A stretch of 64,000 nucleotides of DNA, taken from JAAURB01 sp049647265. GTDB taxonomy: Bacteria; Cyanobacteriota; Cyanobacteriia; Cyanobacteriales; Microcoleaceae. The notes below the pieces were generated by a model. The model saw only the letters and a list, made by a program, of their open reading frames with translations, was not told the DNA's origin and searched no databases. The stretch's first letter is position 1. Every line of letters begins with the position of its first letter. Shown in pieces: positions 7,780 through 17,754 of this stretch. Made by a program: the position numbers and the translations under genes. The stretch spans positions 84,328 to 148,327 of the forward strand of contig JBARXJ010000020.1 of the NCBI GenBank assembly GCA_049647265.1. Reading direction: 5' to 3'.

Positions 7780-10431
7780 GTGATAGATGTTTTGTGGTTG
7801 TTGCTCTGCTCAAGTTTAGTTTTCTTGATGCAGGCAGGGTTTATGTGCCTTGAGTCTGGCTTAACCCGTTCTAAGAATAGTATTAACGTTGCGGTTAAGA
7901 ACTTTGCTGATTTTGGGATTTCCGTCCTGCTGTTTTGGCTGGTGGGTTATCATTGGATGTTTGGTGCTCAGCCCCAAGAACTCCTCTCTGACCCCATTGC
8001 CGTCACAAAATTGACAGCTTTTTTCTTATTTGAGATGATGTTTTGTTCGACTGCCACCACTATCGTTTCAGGGGCGGTAGCGGAACGAATGAAATTTAAT
8101 ACTTACTTAATCGTTGCAGCCCTAACTTCTGGCTTAATATACCCATTATTCGGGCGTTGGGTTTGGAACGGCTTAGGCCGTGGTGAAATGACAGGCTGGT
8201 TAGCTCAACTTGGCTTTGTAGACTTTGCCGGTTCAACGGTGGTTCATAGTGTTGGGGGATGGGTTGGCTTAGCCGCCTTGGTGGTGATAGGGCCTCGCAT
8301 AGGTCGGTTTTCCGCCTCGCCATTAAAGCCAAGAATTCAAGGGTCTAATCTTCAGCTTTCCGTGTTAGGGACAATATTACTTTGGTTAGGATGGTTAGGA
8401 TTTAATGGGGGTAGTACCCTCGCCCTAAATCCTCAAGTTGCTGATATCATAGTAAATACAGTCCTAGCTGGTGCATCTGGGATGTTGACCGCTGGAATCA
8501 TCAGTTGGCAACGTCACCAAGTTCCAGAAGTCGAAGCCCTAATTAACGGGTCTTTAGCCGGTTTGGTTGCCATTACAGCCTCTTGTCATGCGGTTACCCC
8601 GAATATCGCAATCGTTATTGGCATCATCGGTGCTGGAGTCATGATGCTCGTGTCTTATGGATTAAAGCAATGCCGCATTGATGACGCTGTTGATGCCGTT
8701 GCTGTTCACACAGGCGCTGGCATTTGGGGTACATTATCAGTAGCTGTATTTGGTCAACTAGAGGTTTTAGGAACTGGTTTAAGCCGACCCTCACAATTCC
8801 TGATTCAACTCCTTGGCATTATCGTAGCTATGACTTGGTCATTTGGAGTAACATTTATATTACTTCAAATCATCAACCGTTTTTTCCCATTACGAGTCTC
8901 TCCAGAAACAGAACATCAGGGTTTAAACACTTCTGAACATAACGCCAAAACAGAACTATACGATTTGATTGAAGTCATGCAACAACAAGCAGAAACTCAG
9001 GATTTAAGTTTGAGAGTTCCAGAAAATGTCTGGACAGAAGTCGGTCAAGTTGGATTACAGTATAACCAAGTTATGGACGTTCTGGAAGACACAATGAGTT
9101 TTACTGAGGCCATTCTGCAAAGTGTGACGGATGCAATTATTACTTTTGCAAAGCCTTCGTGGGAGATTTTGAGCCTGAATCCCAGTGCTGAAAAAATATT
9201 TGGTTATTCAAAAGCAGAATTAATCGGACGTTCAATTTTACAGCTTTTTGAGTGGCATACTCCTTACCAAGTTGAGCAAGAATTATTGCTGAAAGAGTGG
9301 ATTAAAAGTGAAAGAATTGAAATATTAGGCTGTCAGAAAGATCAAGAGCGATTACTCTTAGAAGTCACTATCACAGAAGGGAAGTTTGGGGAACAATCAT
9401 TTTATACCGGAATGTTTCGGGATATTTCTAAACAGAAAAAAGCCTCGGATATTTTAAAGAAAGAACAAGATCAACTACAAAATATTCGACAATTACAGGC
9501 AAAAAATAGTAAGTTAAAAACGGCATTAAAAGAATTAAAACAAACCCAGAATCAGTTAATTCAAGCTGAGAAAATGTCAAGTTTAGGGCAGTTAGTTGCA
9601 GGAGTTGCCCATGAAATTAATAATCCGGTAAGTTTTGTTTATGGTAATTTAATTCATGCTCAAAATTATGCGAAAGACTTATTGCGGATTTTAGAACTAT
9701 ATCAGCAGCAGTTTCCTGAACCGGGAGCGTTAATTCAAAGCGAAACGGAAATCGTTGATCTTGATTTTATTAAAGAAGATTTCCCGAAATTAGTTGAGTC
9801 AATGCAAGTGGGTGCAGACCGAATTCGTGAAATTGTGCGATCGCTTAAAACATTCTCTCGCCATGATGAAGCTGAACTTAAAACCATTGATATTCATCAG
9901 AGTATTGAAAGTACATTAATGATTTTAAGTAATCGAATTAAAGCTAACGGTCAATATTTAGGAATTGAGATTGTAAAACGATATAATAATCCTTTAAAAA
10001 TAGAATGTTACGGCGGACAGCTTAGTCAAGTATTTATGAATATTCTCTGTAATGGTATTGATGCCTTACAGGAAGCAATGGAAAAAGGATATTTTACCCA
10101 GAATAACAATGGCAATTCTCTGAAAAAACCGAAAATTTGGATTACAACGAGCCTCGATCAATCTCAACAAAATCTTCAAATTAAAATGGCAGATAATGGC
10201 CCTGGTATTTCCTCAGAAGATGCTGCGAAGCTATTTGATCCGTTCTTTACAACAAAGCCAATTGGTAAAGGAACAGGACTCGGACTGTCTATCAGTTATC
10301 AGATTATTGTAGAACGTCATAAAGGTAAAATTTGGTGTAATTCTCAGCCTAATAGTGGCGCTGAGTTTATGATCGAAATACCCGTGAAACAAGCCACTAA
10401 ACAGCAAAATCTTTCAGCCTCACAAATCTAG
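7780..10431 (+). CDS. ammonium transporter-sensor histidine kinase fusion
   Basis: This 883-residue protein starts with GTG; an upstream in-frame ATG is closed by a stop, and the family begins at this point. Residues 1-370 are an Amt/Mep/Rh transporter with the pore His pair retained (H156 in VVHSVGG, H310 in AVHTGAG). Residues 393-440 look HAMP-like, 448-557 are a PAS domain, then a coiled coil leads to the kinase: H611 in VAHEINNP is the phosphorylated His, and the ATPase has NGPGIS and GKGTGLGLS. It is probably a transceptor that couples ammonium passage or binding to phosphorylation of an unlinked response regulator; none is adjacent. Both halves look intact. Confidence 0.9.
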   Translation: MIDVLWLLLCSSLVFLMQAGFMCLESGLTRSKNSINVAVKNFADFGISVLLFWLVGYHWMFGAQPQELLSDPIAVTKLTAFFLFEMMFCSTATTIVSGAVAERMKFNTYLIVAALTSGLIYPLFGRWVWNGLGRGEMTGWLAQLGFVDFAGSTVVHSVGGWVGLAALVVIGPRIGRFSASPLKPRIQGSNLQLSVLGTILLWLGWLGFNGGSTLALNPQVADIIVNTVLAGASGMLTAGIISWQRHQVPEVEALINGSLAGLVAITASCHAVTPNIAIVIGIIGAGVMMLVSYGLKQCRIDDAVDAVAVHTGAGIWGTLSVAVFGQLEVLGTGLSRPSQFLIQLLGIIVAMTWSFGVTFILLQIINRFFPLRVSPETEHQGLNTSEHNAKTELYDLIEVMQQQAETQDLSLRVPENVWTEVGQVGLQYNQVMDVLEDTMSFTEAILQSVTDAIITFAKPSWEILSLNPSAEKIFGYSKAELIGRSILQLFEWHTPYQVEQELLLKEWIKSERIEILGCQKDQERLLLEVTITEGKFGEQSFYTGMFRDISKQKKASDILKKEQDQLQNIRQLQAKNSKLKTALKELKQTQNQLIQAEKMSSLGQLVAGVAHEINNPVSFVYGNLIHAQNYAKDLLRILELYQQQFPEPGALIQSETEIVDLDFIKEDFPKLVESMQVGADRIREIVRSLKTFSRHDEAELKTIDIHQSIESTLMILSNRIKANGQYLGIEIVKRYNNPLKIECYGGQLSQVFMNILCNGIDALQEAMEKGYFTQNNNGNSLKKPKIWITTSLDQSQQNLQIKMADNGPGISSEDAAKLFDPFFTTKPIGKGTGLGLSISYQIIVERHKGKIWCNSQPNSGAEFMIEIPVKQATKQQNLSASQI

Positions 10432-10437
10432 TTTAAT

Positions 10438-10458
10438 GGAGATATTATTCAAATCTCC
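10438..10458. terminator. weak bidirectional hairpin between convergent genes
   Basis: GGAGAT and ATCTCC are separated by nine bases in the 33-base gap between the Amt-kinase gene and the dedA-like gene. The position fits a shared terminator, but the stem is short and lacks a T-run. Confidence 0.3.
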
Positions 10459-10464
10459 GGCTAA

Positions 10465-11061
10465 TTAACGGGCTTTTCGTTTCACAATCCAAACCACACC
10501 CAACATAATCAAAATAACAACGATCACTGCACTAATGGGTGATAAAAATTGCTTGATTTGGCTATAGTTTTCTCCGAGAATATATCCAGCATATGTTAAG
10601 AAACCCACCCAAACTGCTGTTCCAATTGTAGAGTAGAAGAGAAAGGTCAACAACGGCATTTTACTAATACCTGCTGGCACAGAAATATAGGTACGAACCC
10701 CAGGAATAACACGGCTGAAACAGGCGGCTTGTTTGCCTCTACGATCAAACCAGTCTTTCGCTTTTCTGACATCCTTGCTTGAAAGGGTTATCCATTTGCC
10801 ATAACGATCTGCTAAGTTTTCAATTCGTTGTAAACCCCAAAATTTCCCTAGATAATACCACGGTAAAGCACCCAATACTGACCCGATAACGCCAGCAATT
10901 ACAACGTATACAAAGCTTAATTCTCCACGGGTGACGGAAAATCCAGCCAATGGCATAATTAATTCAGAGGGAATGGGAGGAAGGATATTTTCTAGCAGCA
11001 TTAAAAGTGCAATGCCGACATAACCTAAAGAATTAACTGTGTTTGTGATCCAATCCAACAT
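10465..11061 (-). CDS. DedA family membrane protein
   Basis: This 198-residue integral membrane protein is of the DedA/SNARE-associated family, which has been linked to lipid-carrier flipping and membrane homeostasis. The early motif ENILPPIPSELIMPLAG and the later FSRVIPGVRTYISVPAG are the family signatures, including the conserved Glu and Arg residues. The length is normal and several hydrophobic segments are visible, the last ending in KRKAR. It stands alone, convergent with the Amt-kinase gene. The substrate cannot be told from sequence. Confidence 0.85.
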   Translation of the reverse strand: MLDWITNTVNSLGYVGIALLMLLENILPPIPSELIMPLAGFSVTRGELSFVYVVIAGVIGSVLGALPWYYLGKFWGLQRIENLADRYGKWITLSSKDVRKAKDWFDRRGKQAACFSRVIPGVRTYISVPAGISKMPLLTFLFYSTIGTAVWVGFLTYAGYILGENYSQIKQFLSPISAVIVVILIMLGVVWIVKRKAR

Positions 11062-11291
11062 AAAAAATAGAGTTACTTTGTAATATTGTATTTAAATATA
11101 ATGACAATTGACTGAGTCACTATAGGTATGAATTCAATCTTATTAAGAAAATCCTATATAGCGATCATGCCACTCTAACTTAGAATTTACTAAACTGATG
11201 ATAACTTTTCCTCTCTCTTCGGAAATATTTGACTCATTTCTATAGATTTTTAGCGGATTAGATTAGACTCATACTGCTACACTCTGTCCCA

Positions 11292-12764
11292 TTAAAATTC
11301 AAAATAAATATAAGGTAATGCACCTTCTGGCGCTAATAATAAGACCAGAAAAAAACATAAAGGAATAAAAACTAATTTAACAGGCCATTTCAGTTGCAGA
11401 TTTAAGCCCCGATGTAAGCCTGTAGAAATTCCCATCGTCATAAATAAACTCACTAATAAAAAGATAATATTACTTCGTTCTAATCCTAATGCTTCAATAT
11501 AAACCTTATGGGCAAATTGAATATCTGCCGTTTTTCCCCATAAATTTTGCACCACCCAAATTGCATCTTTTAAATTAGGAAGTCGGAAAAAAATCCAAGC
11601 CGAAAAAACCATGAGTTGAGTCATAAACCAGCCGCTAATTATACCCGGTAATGTCTGCCAAAAATCCTCAATAGACCATTTTTTGGAAAGGACTTCAGTC
11701 AGTCGATGCACCACTAATGCCACCCCATGTAAACCGCCCCAAACAATAAAGCCCCAAGCTGCACCATGCCAAATTCCTGCAATAATCATTACAATTAATA
11801 AGTTCAAACAGGTACGAAATAGCCCCGCGCGAGACCCGCCTAAAGGAAAGTATAAATAGTTCCGTAACCAATCCCCTAACGTCATATGCCAACGTCGCCA
11901 AAAGTCAGCAATACTCGTGGTAAAATAGGGCGCATCAAAGTTCTTGGGTAAACTTAATCCGAGTAATAAAGCGGTTCCTCGAGCCATATCTACATAGCCA
12001 CTAAAATCTAAGTAAAGTTGGAGACCATAGGCGAATATTGCTAGCCATAAATCCCCACTACCCGCCCGTTGTAAACTGCTTAAACTCAGATCTACTAAAA
12101 TCCCAATATTATCTGCTAATAAGCCTTTTTTAACCGCTCCTCGGGCAATGAGCCATAAGCCATCGACGATTTGTTCTGTGAGGGGAAATTTAAGGGCTTT
12201 AAACTGATGATTGAGATGATGATATCGAGTAATTGGCCCGGAGATTAATTTAGGAAACAGAAATTTATAGGTGGTAAATTCTAAAAAAGAATGAGAAACA
12301 GGCGCACCGCGATAGACATCCACTAAGTAAGCAATCAGTTCAAAACAGAAAAAGCTTAAACCTAATGGAGAAATGACATAACTTTTAAACCAGTTGGCTT
12401 GCTCGAAGAAATGGGGAATATTTAATGTAAATCCTAATGTATTGAGGATAAAAGGAATATATTTAAAGCCGAGAAGTAAAGCAACATTAACAATTATCCC
12501 AAAAATCAGTAGTGTGAAACGGCGACGATTCCAGGTGAGATTAGCAACATGATTTTCTAACGGTTCTCCAATGGCTTGAGCCAAGCCATAATTAAAAACA
12601 ATACATAATAATAATAAAGGAATATATTGAAGCTGTAAGGTGGCATAAAATAATAAGCTCGCCACCAATAAGACAAACAGTCGCCATTGCCGCCAAGGGA
12701 CTAACCAATACACTGCAAATAAAGTTAATAAAAATAAGGCGTAGTTAATCGAAATAAAGGTCAT
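11292..12764 (-). CDS. MBOAT family O-acyltransferase (AlgI-like)
   Basis: This 490-residue polytopic protein has the membrane-bound O-acyltransferase core. FWRRWHMTLGDWLRNYLYFP (H293) is followed by IIAGIWHGAAWGF, whose His (H333) is the family's catalytic residue. The AlgI/DltB branch transfers acetyl or other acyl groups to exported polysaccharides or wall polymers. In alginate-type systems a periplasmic partner (AlgX/AlgJ-like) finishes the reaction; none is encoded next to it. The start at 12764 gives a typical N-terminal membrane segment. The acceptor polymer is unknown. Confidence 0.85.
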   Translation of the reverse strand: MTFISINYALFLLTLFAVYWLVPWRQWRLFVLLVASLLFYATLQLQYIPLLLLCIVFNYGLAQAIGEPLENHVANLTWNRRRFTLLIFGIIVNVALLLGFKYIPFILNTLGFTLNIPHFFEQANWFKSYVISPLGLSFFCFELIAYLVDVYRGAPVSHSFLEFTTYKFLFPKLISGPITRYHHLNHQFKALKFPLTEQIVDGLWLIARGAVKKGLLADNIGILVDLSLSSLQRAGSGDLWLAIFAYGLQLYLDFSGYVDMARGTALLLGLSLPKNFDAPYFTTSIADFWRRWHMTLGDWLRNYLYFPLGGSRAGLFRTCLNLLIVMIIAGIWHGAAWGFIVWGGLHGVALVVHRLTEVLSKKWSIEDFWQTLPGIISGWFMTQLMVFSAWIFFRLPNLKDAIWVVQNLWGKTADIQFAHKVYIEALGLERSNIIFLLVSLFMTMGISTGLHRGLNLQLKWPVKLVFIPLCFFLVLLLAPEGALPYIYFEF

Positions 12765-12849
12765 AAATCAGCATTAAAGATTCAAGAACGGGTAAAAGGT
12801 TAATCAGAAGAATATCATTATTGATCGGTTATGGGTCAAGAGTGATTTG

Positions 12850-13686
12850 TTATTCGTTAGGAGAACTACCAAAATCAATTAAGGGTAGAAATGTTTTGAC
12901 CCATTCTGGACGACTGACCACTAAAGTAGGATAAGGACGACGACCATAATCTTGTTGAATTTTGAGCGGAAAAATCGGTTGAGGTTCTAATGAATGCCAA
13001 ACGGCTCCAGAAGCTTGTACAATCACCCAAGGCGCACTAATATCCCAAATTTTAGGAGATGGTTCAATGCCAGCCACAGACGAACCATTTGCCACGAGTA
13101 AAAAGTTATAAGCCGCCATCCCCAGCACCCTAACTTTGGTGGGTAGTTTGGGAGCGAGGGTAATACAACGAGACCCTAATCCTAAGAATTGATTATAATC
13201 TGGCGGTTCTGTCGTGGGAGTAATGGGTTGATGATTGAGAAATGCCCCCGTTGGCCCGGTTAAACCCGATGAACCATACCAGAAGCCATGAAAGGATTGA
13301 TTGAGTGGCGGTAAATGAACATAACCAAATACCGGAGTTCCCTGATACAGTAATGCCAAACAAGTCCCCCACAGAGGAATACCTCGGGCAAAATTTGTCG
13401 TCCCATCCAAAGGATCAATCACCCAACACCAATCTCGCACCGGAAAGCGATGTTCTCCTTCTTCGCTGAGAATGCCATGACTGGGAAAAATCTGTCCAAT
13501 TTGCTGACGCAGATAGTCATCAGACCATCGGTCACAATCAGTAATTAAGCTACCATCTGCTTTTTCCTCAGCAACGGCAGAACCAAACTCTTTGAGTAGT
13601 TTTTCTCCGATGGTTGCGGTTGCTGTTTCGGTAAAGTTTAAGACAGTTTTCCAAAAATTATCCATTTGAGTTGAAGAGGTGAACAT
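12850..13686 (-). CDS. inositol monophosphatase family phosphatase
   Basis: This 278-residue protein belongs to the Mg-dependent, lithium-sensitive phosphatase superfamily. The metal-binding motifs are present: SEEGE (E75/E76), WVIDPLDGTTNFARG (D91, D94) and KIWDISAPW near the C terminus. Members act on inositol phosphate, histidinol phosphate, PAP or fructose-1,6-bisphosphate; the sequence does not decide which, and cyanobacterial members often act on several. M8 (MDNFW) is a possible later start. It sits alone between an MBOAT gene and divergent ndhM. The spacer to ndhM contains a GC-rich fragment near 13733. Confidence 0.85.
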   Translation of the reverse strand: MFTSSTQMDNFWKTVLNFTETATATIGEKLLKEFGSAVAEEKADGSLITDCDRWSDDYLRQQIGQIFPSHGILSEEGEHRFPVRDWCWVIDPLDGTTNFARGIPLWGTCLALLYQGTPVFGYVHLPPLNQSFHGFWYGSSGLTGPTGAFLNHQPITPTTEPPDYNQFLGLGSRCITLAPKLPTKVRVLGMAAYNFLLVANGSSVAGIEPSPKIWDISAPWVIVQASGAVWHSLEPQPIFPLKIQQDYGRRPYPTLVVSRPEWVKTFLPLIDFGSSPNE

Positions 13687-13918
13687 CGCAATACAGGAGA
13701 GAGTATAGGGATCGAGTTTTGAGACTCTCGTTTTCGCGTAGCGTCGCCTCTAGCGGGTTGAGAAGACCTAGGGAGACCACAGACGGGGAGACAAAGACCA
13801 ACCCATCACAAAGAACAACGAACCAACGACCCGTAACAATCTAAATAATGACGAATCATCCAGACAATGTCAAAATAAAAGTCAGCCAAACTGCCTACTT
13901 GTAAAATTTATACACCCT

Positions 13919-14266
13919 ATGCTGCTAAAATCTACAACCCGACACGTTCATATTTATACTGCCGAAATTCAAGCAGAAGAGCTAGTTGAAAGTGACCAGA
14001 AACTGACTTTGGATATCGATCCAGATAATGAGTTGAACTGGACAACAGAAACCTTACAACAGGTTTACCGTAAATTTGATCAGTTGGTCGATGCTGCCAG
14101 TGGAGAAGAGTTAACTGAATATAATTTACGTCGGATTGGGTCTGATTTAGAACATATGATTCGTTCTATGCTACAAGACGGTCAGATTAGCTATAACTTG
14201 AATACACGAGCGGTTAACTATAGTTTAGGCTTGCCTCGCGTTGAAGCCGAAGAAACTTCCAGTTGA
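13919..14266 (+). CDS. ndhM: NAD(P)H-quinone oxidoreductase subunit M
   Basis: This 115-residue protein is a hydrophilic subunit specific to cyanobacterial and plastid NDH-1. The start MLLKSTTRHVHIYTAEI and the central YNLRRIGSDLEHMIRSML are the conserved family segments, and the length is normal. It works on the cytoplasmic arm of the thylakoid NDH-1 complex in respiration and cyclic electron flow. It is not linked to other ndh genes, as is usual for this subunit in cyanobacteria. No ribosome binding site is obvious. Confidence 0.93.
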   Translation: MLLKSTTRHVHIYTAEIQAEELVESDQKLTLDIDPDNELNWTTETLQQVYRKFDQLVDAASGEELTEYNLRRIGSDLEHMIRSMLQDGQISYNLNTRAVNYSLGLPRVEAEETSS

Positions 14267-14831
14267 TCGGGCATAGATAGGGGAATCTGAGGGATTTGTA
14301 TCGGCTGGGTTAATCTCAAAACCATCCTCTATCTATCCCTGGATCGCGAGACTTCTCCCGTTAGAGTAAACATAAGATAGGATGATAAAATACTGCGTTC
14401 ACGTTCAGTGTGCCGCGCTCGCGCGATCGCATACGCTACGGAGATCAAGTTTAACCGGAGGAAAATGATCACAAATGCTAGAACAATTCACAGCGACTCG
14501 GGTTTTAGAGGATAACAGATCTGTGAAGACAAGCTAAAATGAGGTGAAGCTATTTTTGTCCCTAGTAATGGGTGGCGTGTGAATCACATCAGCGTGTTGA
14601 CTCCCGCTCAACCCACTAATGAAGCCTGAAACCCTATAGCCATAAATTTTTTTGCGGCTGAATTGATCGGAAAATTTGAGACGAACAGAGGACTTAATTG
14701 TTCACTGTAAAGGGATCATCTCCCAAAATATAAGAAGATAGTAGACTGAAAGTTTACACATGAGGCAGAGCACAGTTTAACAACTCTAAATGTAAATCCT
14801 AAGTGGCTGGCTGAGGGATGAGGTTCCTCCA
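14267..14831. other. 565-base spacer with GC-rich repeat fragment
   Basis: No convincing gene is visible. Bases 14411-14442 are a GC-rich fragment (GCGCTCGCGCGATCGCATAC) resembling the dispersed repeats near 1347 and 13733. Around 14565-14625 GGGT and ACCC blocks could fold, but the pairing is imperfect. The end of the region serves as leader for the phosphatase gene. Confidence 0.4.
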
Positions 14832-17102
14832 ATGGAAAATAGTATGCCAAAACGTTATTTATGGGCGCTCAGCAACGAAGTGCAAACGTTGTCTCCTGGA
14901 ACGCTGATTGGGGATCGCTACCTGGTTCGGGGTAGCCAGATTCTACTGGACACTCACCCTGAGCATACCCCAGAACTTCCGAGCGAAATTCCAGACCAAT
15001 ATATTCCATATCTCAGATTATTTCCAGAGCGACTTCATGTGCCGCAGATTTATGGCATGATTTCTCCAAAGGTAAGTCGGCTCAATCAGACGATTTGGCT
15101 ACTCGAACAAGCACCCATTCACCCCATACAAGAAGTTATTGCCCCCCAACTGGTAGAAGTTTGGGCGAGTGCACCTGCCATTCGACAACTCAACTGGTTA
15201 TGGCAAATTGCTCAACTTTGGTCAGCCTGCCAACGCCAACAGGTCGCCTCTAGCTTACTGAACCCAAATTTATTATATGTCTCGGGCCCTATTGTCCAAC
15301 TCAAGGAGCTACAGTTAGACAAAAAACCGATGAAGCTCTCAAGTTTGGGTAAATTATGGCAACAATGGATTATTGCTGCTCATCCCAGTCTGCATCGCTT
15401 CTTAGAACAACTCACCCAGCAAATGATTCAGGGGGATTTACGCTCGTCTGAACAGCTTGTTCGTCAACTCGATCGTGCCTTTTCAGCAATGGGACAATCC
15501 CTCAGTCGTAAAATTACAATTACGACCGCCACAGATACAGGCCCTGTGCGAGCGCAGAATGAAGATGCTTGTTATCCAGAAGCCGAGACTTTAGTTGAAA
15601 TTTCTGCCAATGCTCCCGGCTTAGGGATTGTCTGTGACGGCATTGGTGGACAAGAAGGAGGAGAAATTGCGGCGGGTATTGCCATCAATACTCTCTACCA
15701 GCAAATGCAGCCAAAGCGTTTATACCTCAACAGTAGCGATCCTTACGGCATGATGTCTCAGTTGCATCGCTCGGTCAACTTAGCCAATGACCAAATTTGC
15801 CAACGCAACGACCAAGAACGTCGCCAAGGGCGAGAGCGGATGGGAACCACCTTAATTATGGGACTGGCTCATCACCACGAACTCTACATTACTCATGTGG
15901 GAGATAGTCGGGCTTACTGGATTACTCATCAAGGCTGTTATCAGATGACGTTGGATGATGATGTGGCTTCAAGAGAGGTGCGTTTAGGTTATGCATTGTA
16001 TCAAGATGCACTACAACAGCGAGCGTCTGGTGCATTAATTCAGGCGTTAGGGATTACAAATTCAGCTAATTTACACCCTACCGTTGCACGGTTTCCCATT
16101 GATGAAGATTGCGTCATTCTATTGTGTTCCGATGGACTTAGTGACAAAGACCGGGTAGAAGCTTATTGGAAACAAGAAATTTTACCCGTCTTAACCGGAG
16201 AACGGGATCTGGTCACGGTGCGCGATCGCTTAATTGAGATTGCAAATACTCGCAATGGTCATGATAATGTGACAGTTGCTTTGATGCATTTTCAGGTTTA
16301 TCCTCACCCAGAAATTGATCCGAATTTTGAAGTTTCTGTTCCCCCTGTACCCGCAAGAGTTGGGGAAGACGATGATGATGATGATGACAGTAGTGGCTGG
16401 AATGAGTCTCAACTCAAAACTCAGTTCATTGTCCCTGATTCTCAGTCCAAGCAGAAAGTTAAGCGTTTATCTTTAGGAATTCTCTTATTACTGGCAATGA
16501 TTGGATTACTTTTTTATGTTTTAAAACAGTTCAATTCTTCTGTTGTTCCAGATTCGGATATCGCTCAACCTTCTTCTGTTGACGAACCTTTAGTTAATAC
16601 TCCTCCTACTCCCAGTAACCCTATATTAGAGTTGGAATCATTGATTCAAGTCGGGAGTCAATCCGCGAATGTATCGCCCCAGCAGCAAGCTCCTATGCAG
16701 ATTTATACAGCATTTGGTCAGCCCTTAATTCTAGGTCAAATTCCTCCCGGAAGTGTGATTCAAATTCTCGGTAAGCAATCAACCCCTCAAGTGGGAAATT
16801 GGCTAGAAGTTAAAGTTTGTTCTGTTCCGCCATCATTAAAAAAAGATGAATCTTTAGACGTTTCCAAAGATTTGTCTGAATTTGAGTCCGAAGAATCTAC
16901 AGGAGTTGATGATTCGTTCACGGAAGAAATTGTAGAAGATATTAATCAAGATTTGGATGAGTTAGGGAGTCCGCCGCCACAGTTATTAGTTTTAAATCCA
17001 GGTAGTTTAGGATGGATTAAAGAGCAAGATGTAATGGACAGAATGATTCCGAAAGTGATTATTCGTTCTGAACAAATTGGGCAGTGTCAACCGGAAAATT
17101 AA
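14832..17102 (+). CDS. PP2C-type phosphatase with kinase-like N-terminal region and membrane-anchored C-terminal domain
   Basis: In this 756-residue protein, residues 1-225 recall a degenerate Ser/Thr kinase (GTLIGDRYLV, later NPNLLYVSG) without the Lys, HRD or DFG motifs. Residues 230-490 are PP2C with its metal residues: DTGPVRAQNEDA, GIVCDGIGGQEGGE, VGDSRAYW, LCSDGLSD and GHDNVTVAL. A run of seven Asp near 512-518 and a membrane helix at 545-565 follow, then an extracytoplasmic tail with an SH3-like stretch (GSVIQILGKQ, NWLEVKV) interrupted by an acidic loop. It probably dephosphorylates Ser/Thr-phosphoproteins at the membrane in response to an outside signal. M5 is an alternative start. 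Confidence 0.85.
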   Translation: MENSMPKRYLWALSNEVQTLSPGTLIGDRYLVRGSQILLDTHPEHTPELPSEIPDQYIPYLRLFPERLHVPQIYGMISPKVSRLNQTIWLLEQAPIHPIQEVIAPQLVEVWASAPAIRQLNWLWQIAQLWSACQRQQVASSLLNPNLLYVSGPIVQLKELQLDKKPMKLSSLGKLWQQWIIAAHPSLHRFLEQLTQQMIQGDLRSSEQLVRQLDRAFSAMGQSLSRKITITTATDTGPVRAQNEDACYPEAETLVEISANAPGLGIVCDGIGGQEGGEIAAGIAINTLYQQMQPKRLYLNSSDPYGMMSQLHRSVNLANDQICQRNDQERRQGRERMGTTLIMGLAHHHELYITHVGDSRAYWITHQGCYQMTLDDDVASREVRLGYALYQDALQQRASGALIQALGITNSANLHPTVARFPIDEDCVILLCSDGLSDKDRVEAYWKQEILPVLTGERDLVTVRDRLIEIANTRNGHDNVTVALMHFQVYPHPEIDPNFEVSVPPVPARVGEDDDDDDDSSGWNESQLKTQFIVPDSQSKQKVKRLSLGILLLLAMIGLLFYVLKQFNSSVVPDSDIAQPSSVDEPLVNTPPTPSNPILELESLIQVGSQSANVSPQQQAPMQIYTAFGQPLILGQIPPGSVIQILGKQSTPQVGNWLEVKVCSVPPSLKKDESLDVSKDLSEFESEESTGVDDSFTEEIVEDINQDLDELGSPPPQLLVLNPGSLGWIKEQDVMDRMIPKVIIRSEQIGQCQPEN

Positions 17103-17124
17103 CCCCCCTTTTTTATCCTAAATC

Positions 17125-17673
17125 CTAGTTTGATAATTGATCTAAAATCTTTAGCAAAGAATCAATACTGGCGTTCGGTTCAAAGAAAGAAAATAAGTGC
17201 TTGTAACGTAAAACACCATTTGAATCTAAGATCAATTGAGCCGGGAGGGGAGCACCCAAAGCTTGACCCACCGCATATTTACGAAAGATATTACAACTAG
17301 AATCACTCAGCAATGGCATTTTTAAGCCCAAATCCTGGACAACGACTTGACTTTGTTGCAAGTCTGTGCTGGCAATCATCAAGACTTCCACGCCACGATT
17401 AGTAAATTGTTCGTAGTGTTCGTTAAGCGCCTTGATATGGGGGTAACAAAGCGGACAATACTGTTTTTCGGTAAAAATACGGGTAAAAGCCAAAACAACC
17501 GGACAGTCTCCCCGATAGCTGGATAAACGCACACTACGCTGATGGGTGAGGTCTGGCAGTTCAAAATCTGGACTTTTAAATCCAATTTCTAGGGAATTAC
17601 TCGCCGGAATGGGTAAGAAATTTTTAAAGAATCGCGGGTTGAGTAAGCCGCTAAAGTCTGTAGAAGTCAGCAT
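17125..17673 (-). CDS. peroxiredoxin-like thioredoxin-fold protein
   Basis: This 182-residue protein is AhpC/TSA-like. IGFKSPDFELPDL and the strand VVLAFTRIF define the fold, and the active site is YCPLCYP with C73 and C76 in a CxxC arrangement instead of the single peroxidatic Cys of classical peroxiredoxins. It likely reduces peroxides or disulfides. The gene lies 81 bases downstream of the 2-Cys peroxiredoxin gene on the same strand and may be cotranscribed with it. It is convergent with the phosphatase gene, only 22 bases away. Confidence 0.75.
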   Translation of the reverse strand: MLTSTDFSGLLNPRFFKNFLPIPASNSLEIGFKSPDFELPDLTHQRSVRLSSYRGDCPVVLAFTRIFTEKQYCPLCYPHIKALNEHYEQFTNRGVEVLMIASTDLQQSQVVVQDLGLKMPLLSDSSCNIFRKYAVGQALGAPLPAQLILDSNGVLRYKHLFSFFEPNASIDSLLKILDQLSN

Positions 17674-17708
17674 TGTTAATCCGTTTGCTTAAAATAACTC
17701 TTGAGTAC

Positions 17709-17723
17709 AGCGGTTAGACCGCT
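17709..17723. promoter_or_regulatory. hairpin between peroxiredoxin genes
   Basis: AGCGGT-TAG-ACCGCT is a perfect 6-bp inverted repeat in the 81-base gap between the two peroxiredoxin genes. It could lower readthrough or mark a processing site; no T-run follows on the minus strand. Confidence 0.3.
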
Positions 17724-17754
17724 ATACCCTAATCATGAACCCATTGACTTAAAA

